This document shows positions 51,216-58,322 of a DNA stretch of 64,000 bases, one piece after another (the stretch's first letter is position 1; every line of letters starts with the position of its first letter). The translations under genes were made by a program, and so were the position numbers. Below the pieces are notes generated by a model that was not told the DNA's origin, ran no database searches, and saw only the letters and a list, made by a program, of their open reading frames with translations. Origin of the DNA: Corynebacterium maris DSM 45190 (GTDB taxonomy: Bacteria; Actinomycetota; Actinomycetes; Mycobacteriales; Mycobacteriaceae); NCBI RefSeq assembly GCF_000442645.1, contig NC_021915.1, positions 2,170,001-2,234,000 on the forward strand, written 5' to 3'.

Positions 51216-52337
51216 TTACTTGCGGGTGAAGTGGTTGATCTTGTCCCAGTCCGGCTCCAGGCCAGAGCCCGGGCCTTCCGGAACCTTGACGACGCCGTCG
51301 GTGTAGACGATGTCCTCCGTAGTGTAGGACTCCTTGAGCAGCATCGGGCCGAACAACTCGGACCCGTAGTTCATGCCCGGGGTCGCGGCGGCGAAGTGCA
51401 GGGACGCCGCGGTGCCGAACGGGCCCTCGAGGCTGGTCGCCCCGTGGCACGCCAGGCCGGCGGTCTCCGCGATGGCCACCGTCTTCTTGGACTCCAGCAG
51501 GCCACCGAGCTTGGTGGTCTTGATGGCGATCACGTCCGCGGCCTTCGCCCGCACCACGGCCAGCGCGTCAGCCGGCGAGCACACGGACTCGTCCGCCATC
51601 ACCGGCACGCCGATACGCGTGGTGATCTCGCGCAAGGTGTCCAGGTCGTGGGCCGGGGTCGGCTGCTCGAAGAGGTCCAGGCCGGCCTCGGCCAACTTCG
51701 GCAGGTACTTCAGCGAGGTGATGCGGTCCCAGCGGGCGTTGACGTCCATGCGCAGGCTGACCTTGCCGTCCAGGGCCTCGGCCAGCTGGACGATGCGGTC
51801 GGTGTCCTCTGCCGGGTCGCCGGAGCCCATCTTCAGCTTGAAGGACTTGTGTCCGTAGTCCTCGATGCGCTCTTCGATCTCTGCGATGGCCTCGTCGAGG
51901 GGCAGGACGCCCAGTGCCCAGGTGCAGTCGATTTCATCGCGCACCCGGCCCCCGAGCAGATCGCGCATCGGGACGTTCAGGGCGCGGGCCCAGGCGTCGT
52001 GCATCGCGATGTCGCAGGCGGCCTTGGCGAAACGCATGTTGGCCACGGACTTCTCGAAGTCGGCGACGATGCCGGCCAGGTCGGTGACGGGACGGCCGAC
52101 CATGACGGGCGCGAGGTAGCCGTCGATGATCGCCTTCATGGTCTCGACGGTCTCGCCGCCCCACCAGGCTCCGCCCGGGACCACGCCCTCGCCGAAACCG
52201 GTGACGCCGCCTTCGAGCTCCACGGTCACCAGCAGGATCGGCTGCGCCGTCGCGGTGAAAGTGGCGAATCCGTGCGGACGGAACAACGGGACGTCGAGGA
52301 TGCGGGTATCTACCCGAGAAATGGTCATGTCTGACAT
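51216..52337 (-). CDS. catB: Muconate cycloisomerase
   Basis: This enolase-superfamily enzyme forms muconolactone from cis,cis-muconate. The 373-residue protein has the second-lysine motif FKLKMGSGD, the metal-ligand series around RMDVNARW, LFEQPTP and MADESV, and then IKTTKLGG. ATG 52337 is chosen because AAGGAG lies 7 bp upstream; an ATG three codons later is possible. A terminator lies between catA and this gene. Confidence 0.95.
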   Translation of the reverse strand: MSDMTISRVDTRILDVPLFRPHGFATFTATAQPILLVTVELEGGVTGFGEGVVPGGAWWGGETVETMKAIIDGYLAPVMVGRPVTDLAGIVADFEKSVANMRFAKAACDIAMHDAWARALNVPMRDLLGGRVRDEIDCTWALGVLPLDEAIAEIEERIEDYGHKSFKLKMGSGDPAEDTDRIVQLAEALDGKVSLRMDVNARWDRITSLKYLPKLAEAGLDLFEQPTPAHDLDTLREITTRIGVPVMADESVCSPADALAVVRAKAADVIAIKTTKLGGLLESKKTVAIAETAGLACHGATSLEGPFGTAASLHFAAATPGMNYGSELFGPMLLKESYTTEDIVYTDGVVKVPEGPGSGLEPDWDKINHFTRK

Positions 52338-52371
52338 GAATGGCTCCTTAAGCTGTTGCTAAACGAGGAAA

Positions 52372-52407
52372 AGCCCCGCACCCGGCAAAAACCTGGGGTG
52401 CGGGGCT
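52372..52407 (-). terminator. Intercistronic terminator between catA and catB
   Basis: A perfect 12-bp stem (52372-52383 with 52396-52407) has a 12-nt loop and, on the minus strand, a trailing TTTTCC. It lies 32 bp after the catA stop and 34 bp before the catB start, so catBC either relies on read-through or on its own promoter. Confidence 0.8.
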
Positions 52408-52439
52408 CATCTCACGAGTCTAGAGACTAATGGTTGAGA

Positions 52440-53300
52440 TTAGTCTTCCTTGTCGAGCTTGAAACCGTACTCGACGACGTTCTGACCCTCGTCGTTCTTC
52501 TTCGGGTCCAGAACCAGCTCCGGCTTCACGGCGGTGGCGACGTCGTTCTCGGTCCACTCGCCGCCCTCGAAGTACAGCTGAGTGGTGATCTCGCGGTAGC
52601 CCGGGTGCTTGACGCGCAGGTGCAGGTGGGCCGGACGCCACGGGTGGCCGTCGTGGGAGAGGATGAACCAACCGGTCGGACCGTCGGTCGGGATCTGGTA
52701 CGGAGCCGGCTGCAGAGTCTTGATCTCGTACTCGCCGTTCTCGTTGGTCACGATGGTGCCGCGCAGGTTCCACTCCGGGATACCCGGGGCGAACTGGGAG
52801 TAGTAGCCCTCCTCGTCAGCGTGCCACAGCTCGACGGTCGCGCCGCTCAGGCCGTTGCCGTCAACGTCGGTGACCTGGCCCTTGAAGATCAGCGGGGTGG
52901 CGGCCTTGTCCTTGTCGCGCATCGGCATCTCGCACTTCCACGGCAGCTTCGGTGCGTCCTCGACGTAGTACGGGCCCTCGATGGAGCCCTTGGTGCCGGT
53001 GTAGCCCTTGCGGTCGTAGTTGACCTTCTCGATCTCGTGCTCGACGAAGACGTCCAGCCACAGCGGCCACTCGCCGTACTCGCCGACCTGGATCATCCAG
53101 TTCTTCAGCACGCGGTACTCGTCGTAGGTGATCTGGTGCTTGTGGGTGATCTCACCGATGGCCTTGAACACGTCCTGGTAGATCGCGCGAGCGCGCTCCG
53201 GGGTGGTGTCGGCCTTGACGGACTCGCCCTTGAACTTGTCGGTGGCGGCGTTGCCGGACGCGTGGGCGCTCGGGTCTTCGTGAACAGTCTGATCAGTCAT
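52440..53300 (-). CDS. catA: Catechol 1,2-dioxygenase
   Basis: CatA cleaves catechol between the hydroxyls to cis,cis-muconate. The 286-residue intradiol dioxygenase has an N-terminal helical dimer region (about 25-100), YYVEDAPK, and the iron-ligand block with GWFILSHDGHPWRPAHLHLRV. GAGGAG precedes the ATG. It is divergent from benA across a 519-bp control region. Confidence 0.96.
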   Translation of the reverse strand: MTDQTVHEDPSAHASGNAATDKFKGESVKADTTPERARAIYQDVFKAIGEITHKHQITYDEYRVLKNWMIQVGEYGEWPLWLDVFVEHEIEKVNYDRKGYTGTKGSIEGPYYVEDAPKLPWKCEMPMRDKDKAATPLIFKGQVTDVDGNGLSGATVELWHADEEGYYSQFAPGIPEWNLRGTIVTNENGEYEIKTLQPAPYQIPTDGPTGWFILSHDGHPWRPAHLHLRVKHPGYREITTQLYFEGGEWTENDVATAVKPELVLDPKKNDEGQNVVEYGFKLDKED

Positions 53301-53819
53301 AGTGATCTCCTCGTCAAAGATTCAGGGTCAGATGGTCTCGTGCTCCAGGAGGCCATCATGCAGTGAAGGTGACCTTGTGATGCGCTCTCCGGATAGATAA
53401 AGAGTGTGGCCCAGCGCACCAATAACCGCAAGGGGCGCCCTAGGGATTCCCATTGAAAAACCACCCCTGAAAATATATAGTATTACGAATTTTATGCAGC
53501 ACAGGGGGTCGAAATGGGTGCAATGGCAAAACCCCTTAGGTGACCCTAACCCCATATTCGATCCTAGGATTTACCCTTGGTTAATACTATTGGTGAGAAA
53601 TTCAATTCAGACCTCAAAAAGATTTTTTCGGCCCGAGTTTTTTACATATGCGCTGCATGAGGGGCATTTATTGACCCATGCTACACTTCCGAACGACCAC
53701 CCCTTAGCCAGTCCTAGGGATTCCCCTAGTGTGACTTGCATCATTAAAGGGCATCATGATTGCCACACTCACTACCGATCGTGAGAAAACCCTGTCCGCA
53801 TAACGATTGGATGTATCAC
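53301..53819. promoter_or_regulatory. catA / benA divergent control region (519 bp) with repeated motifs
   Basis: There is no convincing gene. From about 53440 it is strikingly AT-rich. CCTAGGGATTCCC occurs twice, identical and in the same orientation (53439-53451 and 53713-53725), and CCTAGGATTTACCC at 53563-53576 is a third related site. TTAGG-TGAC-CCTAA (53536-53549) and CCCCTTAG (53532 and 53700) are related elements. These are candidate sites for BenR. A minus-strand TATCTAT near 53391-53400 may be the catA -10. Confidence 0.6.
53730..53745 (+). promoter_or_regulatory. Weak CRP/GlxR-like site upstream of benA
   Basis: TGTGA-N6-TCATT matches eight of ten consensus bases. It starts 5 bp after the third CCTAGG motif. 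GlxR control of ben genes is known in C. glutamicum. Confidence 0.35.
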
Positions 53820-55334
53820 ATGTCGAGCCCTACCGCTGAAACCCGCGAGATTCTTTCCCGCGCCCTGGACAACCGCCCGGACGAAGGCATCGTCCGCGTC
53901 AACCGCGAGATCTTCACCGATGAGGAGCTCTTCGAGCTCGAGATGAAGTACATCTTCGAGGGCAACTGGATCTTCCTCGCGCACGAGTCCCAGGTCGAGA
54001 ACCCGGGCGACTACTTCACCACCAACATGGGCCGTCAGCCCGTGGTGATCACCCGCTCCCGCGACGGCAAGCTCAACTGCCTGATCAACTCCTGCTCCCA
54101 CCGTGGCGCGATGCTCTGCCGCAAGAAGGTCGACAACCGCACCACCCTGACCTGCCCGTTCCACGGCTGGACCTTCTCCAACGACGGTTCCCTGCTCAAG
54201 GCCAAGGACGAGGCGACCGGCGGCTACCCGGAGAACTTCAACACGGACGGCTCCCACGACCTGCGTCGCGTCCCGAAGTTCGAGTCCTACCGCGGCTTCC
54301 TCTTCGGCTCCCTGAACGACGACGTCGTCCCGCTGGAGGAGTTCCTCGGTGACACCCGCGTCGTCCTGGACATGCTCATCGACCAGTCCCCGGACGGCCT
54401 CGAGGTCCTGAAGGGCACCTCCACCTACACCTACGACGGCAACTGGAAGCTCCAGGCCGAAAACGGCGCCGACGGCTACCACGTCTCCTCCGTCCACTGG
54501 AACTACGCCGCCACCACCTCGCGTCGCGGCACCGGTGAGTCCGAGAACGAGACCACCGCCATGGACGCCGGCAGCTGGGGTGAGCAGGGCGGCGGCTACT
54601 TCTCCTACCCCTACGGCCACCTGATGCTGTGGCAGGAGTGGGGCAACCCGGAGGACCGCCCGGTCTACGACCGCCTGGAGGAGCTCAAGGAGCTGCACGG
54701 TGAAGAGCGCGGCAAGTTCATGGTCAACGCCTCGCGCAACCTCTGCCTGTACCCGAACGTCTACATCATGGACCAGTTCTCCACCCAGATCCGTCGCCTC
54801 GAGCCGGTCAGCGTGGACAAGACCGAGGTCTCGATCTGGTGCATCGCCCCGAAGGGCGAGTCCGCGGAGAACCGCGCGAACCGCATCCGCCAGTACGAGG
54901 ACTTCTTCAACGCCACCGGCATGGCCACCCCGGATGACCTGGAGGAATTCCGCTCCTCCCAGAAGACCTACCAGGCCAGCTCCTTCCCGTGGAACGACAT
55001 GACCCGTGGCCTCACCCAGCAGGTCGAGGGACTCAACGACGTCGCTCGCGACCTGGGCATGAACGAGGTTCTCTCCTCCGGTTCCCGCGCCGAGGATGAG
55101 GGTCTGTACCCGATCCAGCACGGCTACTGGGAAGAGGTCATGGAAAAGGCCGTCGAGGCCGAAGACGCCGACTACCAGGCACGCACGAGCAAGCAGGTCC
55201 GCAACGAAGAGCAGTCCGCCGAGGTCACCGCCGAGTTCGCCAAGGCCAAGGCCGCCGCCAAGGCCGCCACCGCCAGCAGCTCCTCGTCCTCTGAGGGCAC
55301 CGGCGGCCGTCGTCGTCGCCGCCGCCGTCAGTAA
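53820..55334 (+). CDS. benA: Benzoate 1,2-dioxygenase large (alpha) subunit
   Basis: This is the catalytic oxygenase chain of the benzoate dioxygenase. The Rieske cluster ligands are Cys92, His94, Cys112 and His115, and the mononuclear iron histidines are His221 and His226 (ADGYHVSSVHWNY). ATG 53820 is preferred because GGA lies 8 bp upstream; ATG 53811 is in frame. The last ~44 residues (461-504) are an unusual tail: Ala/Lys-rich, then serines, then GG and seven arginines before a final Gln. The first gene of benABCD. Confidence 0.95.
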   Translation: MSSPTAETREILSRALDNRPDEGIVRVNREIFTDEELFELEMKYIFEGNWIFLAHESQVENPGDYFTTNMGRQPVVITRSRDGKLNCLINSCSHRGAMLCRKKVDNRTTLTCPFHGWTFSNDGSLLKAKDEATGGYPENFNTDGSHDLRRVPKFESYRGFLFGSLNDDVVPLEEFLGDTRVVLDMLIDQSPDGLEVLKGTSTYTYDGNWKLQAENGADGYHVSSVHWNYAATTSRRGTGESENETTAMDAGSWGEQGGGYFSYPYGHLMLWQEWGNPEDRPVYDRLEELKELHGEERGKFMVNASRNLCLYPNVYIMDQFSTQIRRLEPVSVDKTEVSIWCIAPKGESAENRANRIRQYEDFFNATGMATPDDLEEFRSSQKTYQASSFPWNDMTRGLTQQVEGLNDVARDLGMNEVLSSGSRAEDEGLYPIQHGYWEEVMEKAVEAEDADYQARTSKQVRNEEQSAEVTAEFAKAKAAAKAATASSSSSSEGTGGRRRRRRRQ

Positions 55335-55368
55335 TCGCCCACCCCACAAACACCTGAGGAGTTCCGCT

Positions 55369-55863
55369 ATGTCCGATATCACCCGCGACGAAATCTACGA
55401 TTTCATCTTCAAAGAGAACCGGCTGCTCGACGACCGTGAGTTCGAAACCTGGCTCGAGTGCTACCGCAAGGACGCCGAGTACTGGATGCCGGCCTGGGAC
55501 GACGATGAGACCCTGACCACGGACCCGCAGTCCGAGATCTCGCTGATCTACTACGCGAACCGCGCCGGCCTCGAAGACCGCATCTTCCGCATCCGCACCG
55601 AGCGTTCCGCCGCGACCTCCATCCCGGAGCCGCGCACCAACCACTACACGACCAACCTCGAGATCCTCGAGCGTCGTGACGGCGAAGTGGACGTCCGCTA
55701 CAACTGGATTTCCTACTACTTCCGCTACAACACCACCGACCACTACTTCGGCACCACGTGGCTGACCCTCGACGTCTCCGGCGACGAGCCGCTGATCGCC
55801 AAGAAGAAGGTCGTGCTCAAGAACGACTACATCCACCACGTCGTCGACGTCTACCAGATCTAG
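55369..55863 (+). CDS. benB: Benzoate 1,2-dioxygenase small (beta) subunit
   Basis: The 164-residue cone-shaped beta subunit starts MSDITRDEIYDFIFKEN and has the YWMPAWDDDE and NRLLDDREFETWL blocks of the family. It has a structural role in the alpha3beta3 oxygenase. GAGGAG lies 7 bp before the ATG, and 34 bp separate it from benA. The C-terminus DYIHHVVDVYQI is standard. Confidence 0.95.
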   Translation: MSDITRDEIYDFIFKENRLLDDREFETWLECYRKDAEYWMPAWDDDETLTTDPQSEISLIYYANRAGLEDRIFRIRTERSAATSIPEPRTNHYTTNLEILERRDGEVDVRYNWISYYFRYNTTDHYFGTTWLTLDVSGDEPLIAKKKVVLKNDYIHHVVDVYQI

Positions 55864-55880
55864 AAACAGGAGATCAGACT

Positions 55881-57461
55881 ATGGCGCAACCTCAAGTTGC
55901 CCTGACTTTCGAAGACGGCATCACCCGCTTCATCACCACCGAAGAGGACCAGACCATCATTGATGCCGCTTACAAAGCGCGCATCAACCTGCCCTTCGAC
56001 TGTCGTGACGGTGCCTGCGGCACCTGTAAGGCGTTCTGCGAGACCGGTGAGTACGAAGAAGGCGACTACGTCGACGAGGCGATGACGGACGCCGAGGCCG
56101 ACGACGGTTACATCCTGCAGTGCCAGACGTACCCGCTGACCGACATGGTCGTGCAGGTGCCGATCCCCTCGGCACAGGCCAAGACCGGCGCATCGACGCT
56201 GATCGGCACGATCACCGAGCTCGACCGCCTCAGCGAGTCCACGGTCAAGTTCGCCGTCCGCCTGGAAGAGCGCGACAAGCTCAACTACCTGCCGGGCCAG
56301 TACATGAACATCGCCCCGCCGAACGCCGACTTCCACCGTTCGTACTCGTTCTCCTCGGGTCCGTCGGACGACATCGTCACGTTCCTGGTCAAGTACACCC
56401 CCGGCGGCCTCATGACCTCCTACCTCACGGAGGAGGCCAAGGTCGGCGACGAGCTGAACTTGACCGGCCCGATGGGCTCGTTCTTCCTGCGCGAGCCGGT
56501 GGCCCCGATCCTGCTGCTCGCCGGCGGCACCGGCCTGGCCCCGATTCTGGCCATCCTGGAGCGCCTGGCAGAGGACGAGGAGTTCAAGGACCCGGTTCGT
56601 CTGATCTACGGTGCGACCTTCAACCACGACATCGTCGAGGTCGAGAAGCTGAACTCCTTCAAGGACAAGCTCGCCGACTTCGATTGGTTCACGGTCGTCT
56701 CCAGCCCGGATGAGGAGCACGAGCGCAAGGGCTTCGTCACCGACCACATGGACGTGGAGGAGCACCTGCACAACGGCGACGCCGACGTCTACCTCTGTGG
56801 CCCGCCGCCGATGGTCGAAGCCGTGCGCACCCACCTCAACAGCCTGGACACCCCTCCGGCGAGCTTCTACTACGAGAAGTTCACCCCGCAGGGCACCTCC
56901 GACGGCGGCGACGAAGGCGACGCCGTCGAGGTCAGCTCCAAGACCACCGAGGACAAGCAGTCTCTCTCCGTCTCCTCCAGCCAGGTGGAGTCCGGCGAGA
57001 TCCACCGCACCAAGAGCGACTCGGCCGCCCAGTTCGAGGCTCTGCGTGCCCTGGAGATCGGTGTGGCTTCCCTCCTGATCGATCAGCTGGATGAGGAGGA
57101 CTTCGCGGAGCTGACCAAGCGCGCCGAGGCCGCCAACCAGCACATCGACGGAGCTTCCTTCAAGAACGCGAAGGGCTTCATCGAAGCGAACAGCGCGTTC
57201 CACGAGTTCCTCTTCGAGCGCTCCGGCAACCCGGCGATGCTCGCAGCCTACCGTCAGCTGCGCACCGCTGAAGTCATGGTCGCTCAGCTCGACGACGGCT
57301 ACGGGGTCGAATCCGGCATTCCGGAGGATCACCTGGCCTTCATCGAGGCGCTGAAGAATAAGGACCTGGACGCCGTCAAGAAGGTCGTCGACGGCCACAC
57401 CGTCAAGGCAGTGGAGACGATGAACAAGGCGATCGAGACCAACGTAACGGAGGACAACTAA
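55881..57461 (+). CDS. benC: Benzoate dioxygenase reductase with C-terminal FCD-like domain
   Basis: This NADH-dependent electron-transfer component has 526 residues. The N-terminal 2Fe-2S ferredoxin uses Cys41, Cys46, Cys49 and Cys81; the FAD domain has RSYSFS (153-158) and the NAD domain has GGTGLAP (215-221) and YLCGPPPMVE (304-313). Classic BenC would end near 340. Here a Ser/Thr/Asp-rich linker (about 338-382) leads to an all-helical domain (383-515) resembling the FCD ligand-binding domain of GntR regulators, with LRALEIGVASLL, FIEANSAFHEFLFERSGN and histidines 441, 484 and 506. ATG 55881 has AGGAG upstream. Confidence 0.93.
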   Translation: MAQPQVALTFEDGITRFITTEEDQTIIDAAYKARINLPFDCRDGACGTCKAFCETGEYEEGDYVDEAMTDAEADDGYILQCQTYPLTDMVVQVPIPSAQAKTGASTLIGTITELDRLSESTVKFAVRLEERDKLNYLPGQYMNIAPPNADFHRSYSFSSGPSDDIVTFLVKYTPGGLMTSYLTEEAKVGDELNLTGPMGSFFLREPVAPILLLAGGTGLAPILAILERLAEDEEFKDPVRLIYGATFNHDIVEVEKLNSFKDKLADFDWFTVVSSPDEEHERKGFVTDHMDVEEHLHNGDADVYLCGPPPMVEAVRTHLNSLDTPPASFYYEKFTPQGTSDGGDEGDAVEVSSKTTEDKQSLSVSSSQVESGEIHRTKSDSAAQFEALRALEIGVASLLIDQLDEEDFAELTKRAEAANQHIDGASFKNAKGFIEANSAFHEFLFERSGNPAMLAAYRQLRTAEVMVAQLDDGYGVESGIPEDHLAFIEALKNKDLDAVKKVVDGHTVKAVETMNKAIETNVTEDN

Positions 57462-57464
57462 GTA

Positions 57465-58307
57465 ATGAGCGCACACGGAGAGATGCCCGTCGGCGCCGGA
57501 GTCGAGGGCGCACCGGAGATTTTCACCCCCAACCGGTTTAAGGGAAAAAGGGTGCTGGTCACGGGTGCCGCCCAAGGAATCGGCCTGGCCGTCGCCAACC
57601 GCATCGCCCATGAAAATGGTTCGGTGTTCCTCGTGGACCGCTCTGAGTTGGTCCATGAGGTCGCCGAAGGGTTGTTCGACGTCTCCTGCGGCGGCATCGG
57701 CTCCGCAACCGCGGACCTTGAGACTTGGGAAGGCGCCGAGTCCATGGTCGCGGCGGCCACCGAGGCCTTCGACGGCTTCGACGTGGCCATCAATATCGTC
57801 GGTGGCACGATCTGGGCCAAGCCCTTCGAGCACTACGCCCCCGAAGAGATTGAAAAGGAAGTGACGCGTTCGCTGTTCACCACGTTGTGGTCGGTGCGCG
57901 CAGAACTTCCCGCGCTCATTGACAACGGCGGTGGCACCATCGTCAACGTCTCCTCCGTCGCCACCCGTGGCGTCAACCGCGTCCCGTACGCGGCCAGCAA
58001 GGGCGGCGTGAACGCTCTGACCTCGGCACTCGCCCTCGAAGCCGCCGAGAAGAACGTCCGCGTCGTCGCCACCGCCCCCGGTGGCACGCTTGCCCCGGAG
58101 CGTAAGGTCCAGCGTGGCCCCGGCCCCGAGGGTGAGCAGGAAAAGCAGTGGTACCAGGAGATCGTCGACCAGACGATCGACTCGTCCCTGTTCAAGCGCT
58201 ACGGAACCCTCGACGAGCAGGCCGCTCCAATCGTGTTCATGGCTTCTCCCGAAGCCAGCTACATCACCGGCAGCGTCCTTCCCGTGGCAGGCGGCGATCA
58301 GGGCTAA
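57465..58307 (+). CDS. benD: 1,6-dihydroxycyclohexa-2,4-diene-1-carboxylate dehydrogenase
   Basis: This SDR enzyme oxidises the benzoate cis-diol to catechol with NAD. The 280-residue protein has VTGAAQGIG (32-40) with an extended N-terminus of about 25 residues, a conserved NIVGG and the catalytic YAASK. It follows the benC stop by 3 bp. The C-terminus ITGSVLPVAGGDQG is standard. It ends the benABCD operon core. Confidence 0.93.
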   Translation: MSAHGEMPVGAGVEGAPEIFTPNRFKGKRVLVTGAAQGIGLAVANRIAHENGSVFLVDRSELVHEVAEGLFDVSCGGIGSATADLETWEGAESMVAAATEAFDGFDVAINIVGGTIWAKPFEHYAPEEIEKEVTRSLFTTLWSVRAELPALIDNGGGTIVNVSSVATRGVNRVPYAASKGGVNALTSALALEAAEKNVRVVATAPGGTLAPERKVQRGPGPEGEQEKQWYQEIVDQTIDSSLFKRYGTLDEQAAPIVFMASPEASYITGSVLPVAGGDQG

Positions 58308-58322
58308 TTTGCCTGCATTTCC

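Noticed and set aside
53404..53784. 126-residue frame in the catA/benA spacer
   Set aside because: Composition is unlike neighbouring proteins, no ribosome-binding site, and it covers the repeated operator-like motifs.
55860..57833. 657-residue minus-strand frame opposite benC
   Set aside because: Antisense shadow of benC/benD; His/Asp/Gly/Val-rich with no family features.
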